Positions 1 through 9,255 are shown, numbered from the stretch's first letter. The stretch: DNA of 64,000 bases from Leadbetterella byssophila DSM 17132 (GCF_000166395.1 NC_014655.1:2232001-2296000); one strand, 5' to 3'. Numbers and translations are program-made. Notes: generated by a model not told the origin, from the sequence alone.

Positions 1-314
1 GCTTGTAAAGTATTCCCTTCTGTACTTCGAATCTCAGCTAAAAGTTGACCTTTGCTAACCTTATCCCCTAGGGTGAAATAAGTTTTGACCACCGTTCCTT
101 CCCACAATGGTCTATATTCTACTACTTTTTCAGGATTTGCAATGATGCTACCTGTCAGGTGGGTTCCTTCTACTACTTCTTCCAGACGGGTAGTGTAGAA
201 TTCTATCTTGTTTTTAAAATTTTCATCTAAGCAAAAGCTCTTTCTTTTCTCTTGTTGAGGCTGGTTCTCGCAACCCATAGCCCAAAATGCCAATACCACT
301 AATATTCTTTTCAT
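1..314 (-). CDS. RND efflux periplasmic adaptor subunit (HlyD/CzcB type), 3' part outside window
   Basis: Reading the minus strand from the ATG at 314-312 gives an open frame of about 104 codons that runs off the window edge. It begins with a short hydrophobic stretch ending in a lipobox (A-M-G-C, Cys at about residue 15), so a lipoprotein is expected. Residues 55-100 resemble the start of the biotinyl-lipoyl-like barrel of membrane-fusion proteins (a Y-R-P-L-W-E-G-T-V run, then G-D-K-V-S-K-G-Q-L-L). Such adaptors join an inner-membrane RND pump to a TolC channel across the periplasm. Its ATG overlaps the stop of the TolC gene by four bases (ATGA), which suggests translational coupling. Family is fairly sure; the substrate is inferred from neighbours. 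Confidence 0.8.
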   Translation of the reverse strand, partial: MKRILVVLAFWAMGCENQPQQEKRKSFCLDENFKNKIEFYTTRLEEVVEGTHLTGSIIANPEKVVEYRPLWEGTVVKTYFTLGDKVSKGQLLAEIRSTEGNTLQ

Positions 315-1510
315 AATCCTTTTACATATCTATATTCCTCCCATCTTAATCGAACTGCTTCCTTCGCCTTTACATATAATTGCAAGGCTTTTAAACTACT
401 TTCCGCTTGATCCAGAAATTCCAGTAAAGTGGTATTTCTCTCCAAAAGGTGCTTTTGATAATTTTCTAACCATTCCTTTTGTTCCTGTCTGAAATCTGCA
501 GAAAATGCATCCAGAAATTCTTTTGCCTTATGAAGGTTTTCGAAGGCAACTTCCTTCTCCTTTTGAACTTTCCATTCCATTTGCTCTACTTCTAATTCTG
601 AGCGCTTTTTAGCCCATTCTGCTTCTTTAATGGCTCCCTGTTTCTTATCCCAAAGAGGTAAATCCATGCTAACACCTAAACCGAAGAAGTTTAACATAGC
701 ATTTCCGTTACGGTCGTACTGCGCTTTCAATTGCAAATCTGGCATTCGCTCTGATTTTCTGTGAATAAGATTTTGGGCTTGATAATCTGCTAGCCCCTTT
801 TTAATGGCCAGATCCGGGCGTTCACTCTCCTCAAAGACCTCTAAATCGTCAGGTATTAAAGGATCCGTAATCACTAGAAAAGAAGATGTGTTTAACCAAA
901 TTTTCAGTTGCAACTGGATTTCTGATTCCTCTGCTATGAGCTCTGCTAAGTTTTGTTTTTGTTCCAAAAGATAGGTACGCATACGCACCACTTCCTTCTT
1001 TGGAATCCTTCCGGTACTCACATGAGCTTCCATTTTTTGGAGGATATTTTCCACCTCGATAAGATGCGACTGTTGAAAGGAGATCTGTTCACGGAGGGAT
1101 TGGGCGGCTGTACACTTTTGTCTCAACTGCAGCTTAGATTCCCATAGAAGCTCTGAAAAACTTAAATGTGCTAATTGTACTTCCCTTTCAGCAAGAGCTA
1201 TTGACTTTCTTTTCTTTTTAGCGGTAAAAATGATCTGCTCTAACTCCACTCCAAACTGCCTATTTTTACCAAAACTTCCCCACAATGGAGGTACCACCTC
1301 TTGCCCTTTTGGTGCAGTAAGATTTAATTGATCTATCGTCAAGGTAGGATTGGGCCATCTTTTCTCTTGCTCTACGCGTGCCTCTGCTTCTGAAATCTGC
1401 ATACGCTGCGCCATCAAGCTGAGGTTTTCTCGAAGGAACCTTTGCTCTACTTCTGATCTGCTAAGATGTAGCGTATCCGTAAAGAGTAGAAAAAGAAATA
1501 ATAGCTTCAT
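311..1510 (-). CDS. TolC-family outer membrane efflux protein (CzcC-like)
   Basis: A 399-residue protein with a short signal peptide (about residues 1-19) and long charged helical stretches with alternating hydrophobic residues, the coiled-coil pattern of outer-membrane efflux proteins. The W-P-N-P motif near residue 53 and the D-L-P-L-W-D-K-K-Q-G motif near residue 283 are typical of the CzcC/TolC family. It is shorter than E. coli TolC, as is usual for the heavy-metal branch in Bacteroidota. It lies 72 bp downstream of the histidine kinase gene and overlaps the adaptor gene by four bases, so it fits the outer-membrane channel of an efflux operon controlled by the adjacent two-component system. 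Confidence 0.88.
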   Translation of the reverse strand: MKLLFLFLLFTDTLHLSRSEVEQRFLRENLSLMAQRMQISEAEARVEQEKRWPNPTLTIDQLNLTAPKGQEVVPPLWGSFGKNRQFGVELEQIIFTAKKKRKSIALAEREVQLAHLSFSELLWESKLQLRQKCTAAQSLREQISFQQSHLIEVENILQKMEAHVSTGRIPKKEVVRMRTYLLEQKQNLAELIAEESEIQLQLKIWLNTSSFLVITDPLIPDDLEVFEESERPDLAIKKGLADYQAQNLIHRKSERMPDLQLKAQYDRNGNAMLNFFGLGVSMDLPLWDKKQGAIKEAEWAKKRSELEVEQMEWKVQKEKEVAFENLHKAKEFLDAFSADFRQEQKEWLENYQKHLLERNTTLLEFLDQAESSLKALQLYVKAKEAVRLRWEEYRYVKGL

Positions 1511-1582
1511 ACAGGTGATTTTTGAGAGTACAAAATTCCCTCAAACCACCTTAAAAAGACCTTAATAAAAATAAAGATTAAC

Positions 1583-2923
1583 TTAAGTCCATTGAATATG
1601 GAAAGTGTTTATCCCTTCTTTTGGGATAAAATAGGATATGCTGGCTCCATGCAGATTCAGGATACGCTGAGTCAAAGCAAGTCCCAAACCGAAACCGGGA
1701 CGTGATCTGCTATTTTCCCCCCTAAAGAAAGGTGAGAATAATTGAGTTTGCTCCTCAGAAGATAATGTAGGCCCTTCGTTTTCAAAAAATAACTCCTTAT
1801 TTGGCCCTAGCTTTGCCCTAACCTTTGACGCAGAGGAATAAGCTATACCATTCAGCAGGAGATTTTGTAGAACCTGTCTAAACATTAACCTATTTCCGTT
1901 AATCAGAAGATCTTCTTCCTGAAATTCTCTTTCCGGATAATTCCATTCCATCACAGCAGCAGGATATATATGCCGAAGTTCATCCACCACATCAAAGTAA
2001 AGCTCATCTATACGAAAACTCTCTTTTAGTAGAGGTTGACCCGAGTCTATTTTGGAGATTTCCAGTAATACGTGAATGATCTCTCCCAGATTCTTCGCAT
2101 TGTCTCTCAACTTTGGGATCTTAGATCTAATCTCTTCAATGTCCTTTACCTGTGTCAAAGCATCTAACTCCGAAACCAAGACAGCTATGGGAGTTTTAAG
2201 CTCATGAGAAATATGGTGAATACTATGTTTTTGAAAGGCAAAGGATTCTTTAGTTCGGTCCAAAAGGGCATTAAAACTTTTAGCCAAATCCTGAATTTCT
2301 AGGGTAGTACTGTCTACTTCTACCTTTGCGAAGTCCTCCACTTTCATCATGTTCTTTGAGAGACGAACGATAGGCTGAGCGATGAGTTTAGATAGATGTA
2401 AGCTAAGTCCCCAAACTACCAGACTAAATAATGCAAACATACCCACCAGAAGTCTGCCCAAAAACACCCTTTTAGAATGCCCTAAATTGTCATAAGCTTT
2501 ACTAATGGCATAATAGGACTTTCCATGAACCTCTAAATAAACACCCACTACATCGTATTGGTCAGAAACCTTTTCTATCCATCGTACATTAGGTGAAAGT
2601 TCATGAAGGATTTGGTCAGATCTATAAATTTCCAATTGATCAATACTGGAAAAGATCAAGCTCTTATCATGATCGTAAACCAATAGTTTCTCGTCGTAAA
2701 AATCATTGATATACTGTTCATCCAGCAATTGAGACAGCTCTGCACTTTTCTTTTTGTATTCTTCTATGAGGCTTATGGTATTCTTGATCTTACTCAACTG
2801 TTCCTGCTGAAACTCCTCCTCCCTATACTCTGAGAACAGATAATAGATCAGTGCAAAGAAGATGAGGGTCAAACTCATCACCGTCACAGAGAAATAGACC
2901 AGTATCTTATTTCTAATCTTCAT
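1583..2923 (-). CDS. sensor histidine kinase with HAMP domain
   Basis: A 446-residue membrane kinase. Transmembrane segments are at about residues 8-30 and 153-176, with a periplasmic sensor of about 120 residues between them. A HAMP-like linker follows, then the H-box with the phospho-accepting His240 (S-H-E-L-K-T-P), an N-box around 351-358, and G-boxes around 381-385 and 410-417 (G-F-G-L-G-L-A-L). It senses an envelope signal and phosphorylates the partner regulator, whose gene overlaps this one by 11 bp. The gene order regulator-kinase-TolC-adaptor resembles Cus/Czc-type metal sensing, but no metal-binding residues in the sensor domain prove the ligand. Confidence 0.92.
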   Translation of the reverse strand: MKIRNKILVYFSVTVMSLTLIFFALIYYLFSEYREEEFQQEQLSKIKNTISLIEEYKKKSAELSQLLDEQYINDFYDEKLLVYDHDKSLIFSSIDQLEIYRSDQILHELSPNVRWIEKVSDQYDVVGVYLEVHGKSYYAISKAYDNLGHSKRVFLGRLLVGMFALFSLVVWGLSLHLSKLIAQPIVRLSKNMMKVEDFAKVEVDSTTLEIQDLAKSFNALLDRTKESFAFQKHSIHHISHELKTPIAVLVSELDALTQVKDIEEIRSKIPKLRDNAKNLGEIIHVLLEISKIDSGQPLLKESFRIDELYFDVVDELRHIYPAAVMEWNYPEREFQEEDLLINGNRLMFRQVLQNLLLNGIAYSSASKVRAKLGPNKELFFENEGPTLSSEEQTQLFSPFFRGENSRSRPGFGLGLALTQRILNLHGASISYFIPKEGINTFHIQWT

Positions 2924-3590
2924 GTAGATAATATCCGTAACCTACTTTTGTTTTGATGGATTGCTTGTGGAAGGGCTTATCCAACTTATTTCTCAAAAAA
3001 TTAATGTATACCTCAATGGTATTCGTGTTCACTTCTAAGGTAGTGCCCCAAATTTCTTCTATCAGTTCTGCTTTAGAAACTAATTCTCCGGGAGTTTGAC
3101 AAAGTCGAACCAAAATCTGAAACTCTCTAGGGGTCAAAATGATTTCTTTTCCTTGACGTTCAACTGTCTTCCTCCCCAGATCTACCCTAATATCCTCAAA
3201 AACTAACACATTCTTTCGCCCCATACCGCTTAGCTTTCTTTTAGTGAGAGATTGTACCCTTAGTACCAATTCTCGCATAAAAAAGGGTTTCGTAAGGTAG
3301 TCGTCTGCACCCAAATCAAAGCCTTTCACCTTATCTTCAAGCTCACCGAATGCCGTCAAAAGAAGTACAGGAGTTTCCTCATCTTTTTCCCTGAATGAGG
3401 CTAAGACTTCATAACCGTTCTTCCCGGGAAGATTAATATCTAGAATAATAGTATGGTAATCCTTCTTTGATAGAAATCTCTCCGCCAAAAGCCCGTCAAA
3501 CACTCCATCTACATGAAATCCTTCCGCCTGCAATGCTTCAGCGATGTTCTTATTTAGAGTAGGGTCATCCTCTATGACAAGTATATTCAT
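2913..3590 (-). CDS. OmpR-family response regulator
   Basis: A 225-residue regulator. The receiver domain has the acidic pair E7/D8-D9, phospho-acceptor Asp51 (I-I-L-D-I-N-L-P-G), Thr79 and Lys101 (D-D-Y-L-T-K-P). A winged-helix DNA-binding domain spans about 125-222 (L-T-P-R-E-F-Q-I-L and the final V-G-Y-G-Y-Y-L). It is the first gene of a minus-strand operon, overlaps the kinase gene by 11 bp, and is divergent from the alkaline phosphatase gene across a gap of about 105 bp. It probably activates the downstream efflux genes and its own operon. I could not identify its operator. Confidence 0.94.
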   Translation of the reverse strand: MNILVIEDDPTLNKNIAEALQAEGFHVDGVFDGLLAERFLSKKDYHTIILDINLPGKNGYEVLASFREKDEETPVLLLTAFGELEDKVKGFDLGADDYLTKPFFMRELVLRVQSLTKRKLSGMGRKNVLVFEDIRVDLGRKTVERQGKEIILTPREFQILVRLCQTPGELVSKAELIEEIWGTTLEVNTNTIEVYINFLRNKLDKPFHKQSIKTKVGYGYYLHED

Positions 3591-3696
3591 GGACGTAAAG
3601 ATAAAGGCAATGTTTGTTAAATCTTTGTAAAGGATACATTTTCAATAGTCTAAATCTCTTTTTAATTCGTATATTAGAACAAACAAAGTTTTCATA

Positions 3697-5091
3697 ATGA
3701 ATAGAAGACATTTTTTCAGAAATAGTTCCCTAGCCCTGGCCGGAACCGGACTTATAGGCCCTCAACCCCTTTTTGCTGCTTCCGCCCAAAAAGCCAAAAA
3801 TATCATATTCCTAGTCAGTGATGGCATGAGTACAGGTACTCTACACATGGCAAATCTATATTGTGAGAGAACTTTAGGGAGAAGTAGCCATTGGATTCAA
3901 TTATACAAAGATCGTAAGGCCAGCAGAGGCTTGATGGATACTCAATCTGCCAACTCCATTGTGACTGACTCCGCAGCGGGCAGCTCAGCATTTGGTGGAG
4001 GATTTAAAGTAAATAATGGATCCCTAAACATTCATCCGGATGGGCGGGAAAACATGCCCATTTGGCAAAAATTCAAGAAAGCTGGCAAAAAAGCAGGCAT
4101 CGTAACTTCCGTTACCGCTACACACGCCACCCCTGCGGGCTTCTGCGTCACTAGTAAAAGCAGAAACGCTGAACCGGAAATCGCAGAAAAATATCTGGAA
4201 CTGGGTATAGATGTAGTTATGGGAGGAGGAGATGAACATTTTAATGCAGAACATAGGAAAGACAAAAAAGACCTCTATGCTGCTTATGCTGCAAAAGGAT
4301 ATGAGGTGGCAAAGAGTAGAGATGAGTTACAAAAGATCTCTGCAAAAAAACCTCTTCTAGCTATCTTTTCTTCGGGAGCAATTCCCTATGCCATAGACCG
4401 AGAAAATGACCCCGAACTTAAAAAAACTACGCCCTCTTTAGCGGAAATGGCTAAAAGTGCCATTGAGGTCTTAAGTAAGCATCAAAATGGCTTTGTACTA
4501 CAAATAGAAGGAGGTAAAGTGGACTGGGCGGCCCATGCTAACGATATTGCGGGTTTGATTTATGACCAACTGGCCTTTGACGAAGCCATCAAAGTGGCCA
4601 TAGACTTTGCGGAAAAAGATAAGAACACCTTAGTCATCATGACCACAGATCATGGGAATGCAAATCCAGGAACCATTTCAGGAGGAAAAGCTAGCGAAGG
4701 TTTTGATAGTATAAGAAACTACAAGAAAACGAATGAGTGGTTATTGAATCAAATCACAAAAGACACCACCGCTTCACAAATCAAAGACCTCATCCATGCT
4801 ACGAACGGCTTCGCACCTACGGATGAGGAGATCAAGAGTATAAAATCCTACTATGACGATATTGTCAGAGGGGAAGACGGTTTGTACAATTACAAAAAAG
4901 TGCCGTTTAAACTCTATTCAGAGATTCAAAAGAAATACAATTATATAGGCTGGATCAGTATGAGCCATTCTTCTGATCATGTGGAAGTAGCTGCCTATGG
5001 CCCGGGGAGTGAACTTCTTCAACCCTACTGCATGAACACGGATCTGCATTACCTCATGCTACAGGCAGCAGAAGTACCTAATTCCTTCTAA
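3697..5091 (+). CDS. alkaline phosphatase, Tat-exported
   Basis: A 464-residue phosphomonoesterase of the alkaline phosphatase superfamily. It starts with a twin-arginine signal (N-R-R-H-F-F-R-N-S followed by a hydrophobic stretch to about residue 28), so it is expected to be exported folded. Visible metal and catalytic residues are Asp42 (L-V-S-D-G-M), nucleophile Ser92 (T-D-S-A-A-G-S-S), the G-G-K-V-D-W-A-A-H segment, T-T-D-H-G-N, and S-H-S-S-D-H-V near the C-terminus. These match the two-zinc, one-magnesium active site. It probably releases phosphate from organic phosphates in the periplasm or at the surface. It is a single gene, convergent with metE; a hairpin follows the stop codon. Confidence 0.93.
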   Translation: MNRRHFFRNSSLALAGTGLIGPQPLFAASAQKAKNIIFLVSDGMSTGTLHMANLYCERTLGRSSHWIQLYKDRKASRGLMDTQSANSIVTDSAAGSSAFGGGFKVNNGSLNIHPDGRENMPIWQKFKKAGKKAGIVTSVTATHATPAGFCVTSKSRNAEPEIAEKYLELGIDVVMGGGDEHFNAEHRKDKKDLYAAYAAKGYEVAKSRDELQKISAKKPLLAIFSSGAIPYAIDRENDPELKKTTPSLAEMAKSAIEVLSKHQNGFVLQIEGGKVDWAAHANDIAGLIYDQLAFDEAIKVAIDFAEKDKNTLVIMTTDHGNANPGTISGGKASEGFDSIRNYKKTNEWLLNQITKDTTASQIKDLIHATNGFAPTDEEIKSIKSYYDDIVRGEDGLYNYKKVPFKLYSEIQKKYNYIGWISMSHSSDHVEVAAYGPGSELLQPYCMNTDLHYLMLQAAEVPNSF

Positions 5092-5095
5092 GAGA

Positions 5096-5122
5096 TTCTC
5101 CCCCAAAAAATCTGGGGGAGAA
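5096..5122. terminator. 10-bp stem hairpin between convergent phosphatase and metE genes
   Basis: A perfect 10-bp stem (5096-5105 with 5113-5122) with a 7-base loop lies in the 38-bp gap between the two convergent stop codons. It has no U-tract on either side, so bidirectional terminator activity is inferred from position and stem strength only. Confidence 0.55.
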
Positions 5123-5129
5123 AACTATG

Positions 5130-7310
5130 TTATCTGAAAGATCTAGCGGCAGCTACCATTTGCTTTAGTGCAGGTTCAACCTCCGTCCATTTTCGGGTTT
5201 TCAAACCGCAATCGGGATTCACCCATAACCTATCTTTAGGCACCACCTTTAGGGCCTCCGCAATGCATTGAGACATTTCCTCTTTATGGGGAATCCTAGG
5301 AGAGTGAATATCATATACCCCAGGTCCTATTTCATAAGGATATGGTTCCTCCTTAAAGGTGTTCAGAAGCTCTTGAGGTGCGCGAGCACATTCCAATGTA
5401 ATGACATCTGCGTCTAATGAAATGATGGCAGGCAAGATCTCTCTGAAGTGGGCGTAGCACATGTGGGTGTGGATTTGTGTTTCTGGTTCCACTCCGGAAG
5501 TAGCTACGCGAAAAGCTCTGGTAGCCCATTCCAAGTAGGTTCTAATGTTCTCCTTTCTCAAAGGTAATCCTTCCCTTAATCCAGGTTCGTCCACCTGTAT
5601 GATTCTTATACCCGCCTTTTCCAGTGCTAATACTTCCTCTCTAAGCGCTAATGCTATTTGCAAACAAGTATCTCTCCGAGATTGATCTGTCCGCACAAAA
5701 GACCATTGTAGGATAGTCACAGGACCAGTCAGCATACCTTTGACCCATTTTGAAGTGCAGGATTGTGCAAATGCGCTCCACTTCACAGTCATGTCAGCTT
5801 TTCTCTTCACGTCTCCAAAGATGATAGGTGGTTTTACGCAACGAGAACCGTAACTCTGCACCCAGCCCTTTTGAGTAAAAGCAAATCCATCCAGCAATTC
5901 CCCAAAATATTCCACCATATCTGTACGCTCAAATTCTCCGTGTACCAAAACATCTAAACCAATGTCCTCTTGCCATTTGATTAATTTCCGGGTTTCTTCC
6001 TTCAATATTTCTTCATAGGTGGACAGGGAAATTTCGCCTTTTTTCAGATTTGCTCTAAGTTTTCGAATCTCTGTGGTCTGCGGGAAAGATCCAATGGTAG
6101 TAGTGGGTAATGGCGGAAGATCAAAAAATGCCTTCTGCTTCGGGTTTCTAACATCAAATGGTTCAGATCTTCGTTCATCTTCTAGGGTTAGCGCATATAC
6201 TTTATTCTGAACTTCTGAAGTTTCAGTTTTTTGCCTATCAAAGGCTAGTAGATCTATAAGATCCCCGTTGAAATGTGCTTTTAACGTTTGGAGTTCTTCT
6301 AATTTTTGCTTCGCAAAGGCTAAACTTGACTTGATGTCCAAGTCCGTCTCCAGATCTAAGTCGCACGGCACATGAATCAAAGAGCAGGAAGGTGCTAGGA
6401 ATAATCTCTCCCTTCCTACCAGTTGGATAGCTCTCTCCACCTGCGAAACCAAGGTTTTCATATCGCTCTTCCAAACGTTCCGTCCATCTATAAGTCCTAA
6501 GGAAAAGTTTTTATCAGAATTCTTACTCAAAAGTTCGAACGACTGATATGGGGAGCGAACGAGATCCAGATGGAGAGTATCCACAGGCAAATCCAGAATC
6601 CAATGGGCATTTTTACCATAACCTTCGAAATAATTCGCCAGGATGATCTTTATAGCGGAATTCTCTCGGGCAAAGGTGTCATATGCCCAACTGAAGTTCA
6701 AATCCTCCCTAACTCCCAGGACGGGTTCATCCATTTGTACATATTGGATGTCCTTTTCTGCCAGAATATGCAATAACTGAACATAAAGAGGAATGATCTC
6801 CTCCAGCCGATCTTCCATTTTACTGAGGTAGCAGAAAGTATAGGGCCCAATGATCACCGGCTTTACGTTAATGCCTAAAGCTTTTGCCTCTTCCACTTCT
6901 TCCAGCAATTTATAAGGCACAAGCTGAAGTTTTTGTCCAGGTTTTGGCACAATGTAATGGTAATTAGTATCCCACCACTTTGTCATTTTTAAGGCAGATA
7001 ATCCATAGCGCTGATCTCCTCTAGCCATGGCAAAGTATCTGTCTAATGGCTCAGGGACGACTTCGTATTCTTTGGGAATCATCCCAAACATACAAGCAGT
7101 GTCTAGCACGTGGTCATAAAAGGAAAAATCATTACAAGGAATCAGATCCACTCCCTGTTCTTTTTGAAGGAGCCAGTTGCCTCTCCTAATTCTTTTTCCG
7201 GTTTCAATTAAATCCTCAAGGGAGATCTTCCCCGCCCAATAGGCCTCTGAGGCCCATTTCAGTTCTCTTTCACTACCAATCCGCGGATAGCCAAGATTCA
7301 ATGTTTTCAT
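5130..7310 (-). CDS. metE: cobalamin-independent methionine synthase MetE
   Basis: 5-methyltetrahydropteroyltriglutamate-homocysteine methyltransferase, the last step of methionine synthesis without B12. I place the start at the ATG at 7310-7308, giving 726 residues (slightly shorter than the roughly 750 of E. coli). The N-terminus (N-L-G-Y-P-R-I-G, then R-E-L-K-W-A) is the family signature. The C-terminal catalytic domain carries the zinc ligands as H-M-C-Y, an E in L-E-C-A-R-A, and the Cys of N-P-D-C-G-L. The frame stays open for 61 codons upstream, but that stretch is a cobalamin riboswitch and is not coding. Expression should fall when B12 is available; a B12-dependent MetH elsewhere in the genome is expected but not seen here. 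Confidence 0.97.
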   Translation of the reverse strand: MKTLNLGYPRIGSERELKWASEAYWAGKISLEDLIETGKRIRRGNWLLQKEQGVDLIPCNDFSFYDHVLDTACMFGMIPKEYEVVPEPLDRYFAMARGDQRYGLSALKMTKWWDTNYHYIVPKPGQKLQLVPYKLLEEVEEAKALGINVKPVIIGPYTFCYLSKMEDRLEEIIPLYVQLLHILAEKDIQYVQMDEPVLGVREDLNFSWAYDTFARENSAIKIILANYFEGYGKNAHWILDLPVDTLHLDLVRSPYQSFELLSKNSDKNFSLGLIDGRNVWKSDMKTLVSQVERAIQLVGRERLFLAPSCSLIHVPCDLDLETDLDIKSSLAFAKQKLEELQTLKAHFNGDLIDLLAFDRQKTETSEVQNKVYALTLEDERRSEPFDVRNPKQKAFFDLPPLPTTTIGSFPQTTEIRKLRANLKKGEISLSTYEEILKEETRKLIKWQEDIGLDVLVHGEFERTDMVEYFGELLDGFAFTQKGWVQSYGSRCVKPPIIFGDVKRKADMTVKWSAFAQSCTSKWVKGMLTGPVTILQWSFVRTDQSRRDTCLQIALALREEVLALEKAGIRIIQVDEPGLREGLPLRKENIRTYLEWATRAFRVATSGVEPETQIHTHMCYAHFREILPAIISLDADVITLECARAPQELLNTFKEEPYPYEIGPGVYDIHSPRIPHKEEMSQCIAEALKVVPKDRLWVNPDCGLKTRKWTEVEPALKQMVAAARSFR

Positions 7311-7329
7311 AGATAAAAAATTAAAGGTA

Positions 7330-7486
7330 AACGCTGAGGTTCCGGTAGGTCTCCTGGCTTCTACCGCCTTTGTCGTCCTTCCCGCCTGAGCAGTGGACCA
7401 CGAGGACATTGGCTTGAAGAGGTAGTTACAGTTGCGCGACAGCCCATGATTTGCACACGGTTCCCTGGCTCCTTCACCTAAGCAAT
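7330..7486 (-). promoter_or_regulatory. cobalamin (B12) riboswitch upstream of metE
   Basis: On the minus strand the leader shows the conserved cobalamin aptamer blocks in order: a G-G-G-A-A-C-C-G-T-G-T-G-like start (about 7466-7455), G-G-G-C-T-G-T-C-G-C-G-C-A-A-C (about 7447-7431), GCAACTGTAA (7435-7426), and the B12-box-like GCCAGGAGACCTACC (7358-7344). P1 can form between 7482-7476 and 7340-7334 with one mismatch. The aptamer ends about 23 nt before the metE ATG, so B12 binding probably blocks translation initiation; a transcriptional mechanism is not excluded. The context, metE, is the classic target of this riboswitch class. Confidence 0.92.
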
Positions 7487-7490
7487 AATG

Positions 7491-7498
7491 CAAATTTA
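7491..7498 (-). promoter_or_regulatory. -7 element of the metE promoter
   Basis: The minus strand reads TAAATTTG, an exact match to the Bacteroidota -7 consensus TAnnTTTG. A TTG lies 21 bp upstream, slightly more than the ideal 19. Initiation about 7 bp downstream would begin the RNA at the first riboswitch stem. Confidence 0.6.
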
Positions 7499-7616
7499 GA
7501 TTTTTTATCTACTATTGTACAATATTATAGATATTCTTTTCAAAAAGAAATCAAAATGAAGATTATATAACAAGCAAAATAATATATTACCAGATATTTT
7601 ATCTATACGTAGAAAC

Positions 7617-7643
7617 AAAAAAAAGGCCACCAATATGGTGACC
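7617..7643 (-). terminator. rho-independent terminator of the M28 peptidase gene
   Basis: On the minus strand an 8-bp stem with one G-U pair (7643-7636 with 7632-7625, loop of three) is followed directly by eight U residues. It lies 56-82 bp after the peptidase stop codon and before the metE promoter, so it separates the two units. Confidence 0.85.
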
Positions 7644-7698
7644 AATTTTTAACTCAATTAAACAACTAGATTTTGTAACTACGTTGGTTAAACCTCTA

Positions 7699-9255
7699 TT
7701 ATTTTTTCTCTTTTCTTGGAATTTTAGCCTCTCTTTGCGCTGTATGATAAACGAAGGAAGCTACAATAGTGGCAGCCTGCTTCAAATCTTCAGGGTAGAG
7801 ATGGTCATAAGTATCCATGTTAGTATGATGGGTTCTAGTACTGTACTCCATTGGATCCTGAATAAACTGGAATCCTGGAATACCCACTCTGTCAAATGAA
7901 AGGTGGTCTGTACCGCCCGTATTGCTAATGGTTACAGTTTTTGCTCCTAAATCGTGGAATGGCTCTAACCATTTAGTGAAAATAGGTCTTGCAGCCTCAT
8001 TTTCTTGTAGATAAATACCACGAATCTTACCTGTTCCGTTATCCAAGTTGAAATAAGCGGAGATCTTTTCTCCCGCAGCATTACTCCACTGTTTAACAGT
8101 ATCTGTCAAATGGTTTTTCACATAGTTTCTTGACCCGTGAAGACCTTGCTCTTCAGCACTCCAAAGAGCGATACGGATGGTTCTCTTAGGCTTCAAACCT
8201 GAAGCTTTTAAGATCCTAACTGCTTCCATCATTACAGATGAACCTGCAGCGTTATCTGTAGCACCCGTTCCTGTATGCCAAGAATCCAAGTGTGCTCCAA
8301 GCATCACTACTTCATCTTTCAACTTAGGATCAGTACCCTTAATTTCTGCGATTACGTTATATCCTTTAAGGTCTGCGGTATGGAACTTGCTCTTCACATC
8401 AAGATCAATCTTCACCGGAATACCCGCTTTTGCTAAACGAGCTATAGACAAGTAATCTTCAGTTGAAACCACTAAATCCAACATGTTTTCAGGATCTGTA
8501 GCCTTGTATGAACCACCACCCTGTACAAAAAGTGTACCGTCTTTACCTCTGGCATTGATACTTAAGAAGGCTACAGCACCATCAGCTTTTGCCATTTCTT
8601 TTGTTTTATTAGAGATATAAGTAGCTCTACGCATGTTAGCGATCATCTCACGCATTGCAGGATTACCTCCAGGTCCACCTGCCGGCTGTCCTGTACGAAC
8701 TACGATCTCAGCTTTCGCCATCTTCTCTAACTCCTCATCGGTGTATCTTTTAACATCCGGATTGAAGCCTGAAGGCAATTTAGCGTCAGAATAAAGTAGA
8801 ACTACCTTGTTTTTGAACTTTCCTTTATATTGTTCCAAAGCAGTAGTATCAGATTCATCCACTAACAAAACCTCAGCATTTTGAAGTCCGTTAGAACCGG
8901 CTGTCCATACTTTAGGGAATGCTAGAATAGGTTTGTAATATGGAGCGGTCATTGCTACATAGCATTTTTGCAACTCCCAGCCTTTACCAAATTCACCCCA
9001 AGGTTCTAGTTGTACATTCTCTAAACCCCATTCCTTTAACTGATTAACAGCATATTTTGACGCTTTCATTAAGCCCGGAGAGCCTTGTAGCCTCGGCCCT
9101 ACCACATCGGTAAGTTGGAACGCGATGTCCATTACCTTCGAGTTTTCTAAGCCTTCTTTTCTGATCTTCTTAACCGCCGCTTCATCCACCTTCTCCTGTG
9201 CAACTGCGTTTAAAGAAAGACCAACGAAGAGCATTAAGTGTAAAATCTTCTTCAT
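7699..9255 (-). CDS. secreted M28-family zinc peptidase
   Basis: An aminopeptidase-type metallopeptidase of 518 residues if read from the ATG at 9255; a TTG three codons upstream is possible. The N-terminus is a signal peptide ending in A-Q. A PA-like insert occupies the middle (about residues 125-260). Zinc ligands appear as G-A-H-L-D-S-W (His about 322, Asp about 324), T-D-N-A-A-G, the Glu pair of S-A-E-E-Q-G, and T-D-H-L-S-F near residue 465. It probably trims peptides in the periplasm or outside the cell. A good terminator follows. It is probably monocistronic. Confidence 0.93.
   Translation of the reverse strand: MKKILHLMLFVGLSLNAVAQEKVDEAAVKKIRKEGLENSKVMDIAFQLTDVVGPRLQGSPGLMKASKYAVNQLKEWGLENVQLEPWGEFGKGWELQKCYVAMTAPYYKPILAFPKVWTAGSNGLQNAEVLLVDESDTTALEQYKGKFKNKVVLLYSDAKLPSGFNPDVKRYTDEELEKMAKAEIVVRTGQPAGGPGGNPAMREMIANMRRATYISNKTKEMAKADGAVAFLSINARGKDGTLFVQGGGSYKATDPENMLDLVVSTEDYLSIARLAKAGIPVKIDLDVKSKFHTADLKGYNVIAEIKGTDPKLKDEVVMLGAHLDSWHTGTGATDNAAGSSVMMEAVRILKASGLKPKRTIRIALWSAEEQGLHGSRNYVKNHLTDTVKQWSNAAGEKISAYFNLDNGTGKIRGIYLQENEAARPIFTKWLEPFHDLGAKTVTISNTGGTDHLSFDRVGIPGFQFIQDPMEYSTRTHHTNMDTYDHLYPEDLKQAATIVASFVYHTAQREAKIPRKEKK

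Noticed and set aside
7311-7493. N-terminal extension of MetE by 61 residues
   Set aside because: The segment is the cobalamin riboswitch; the normal MetE N-terminus starts at the ATG at 7310.
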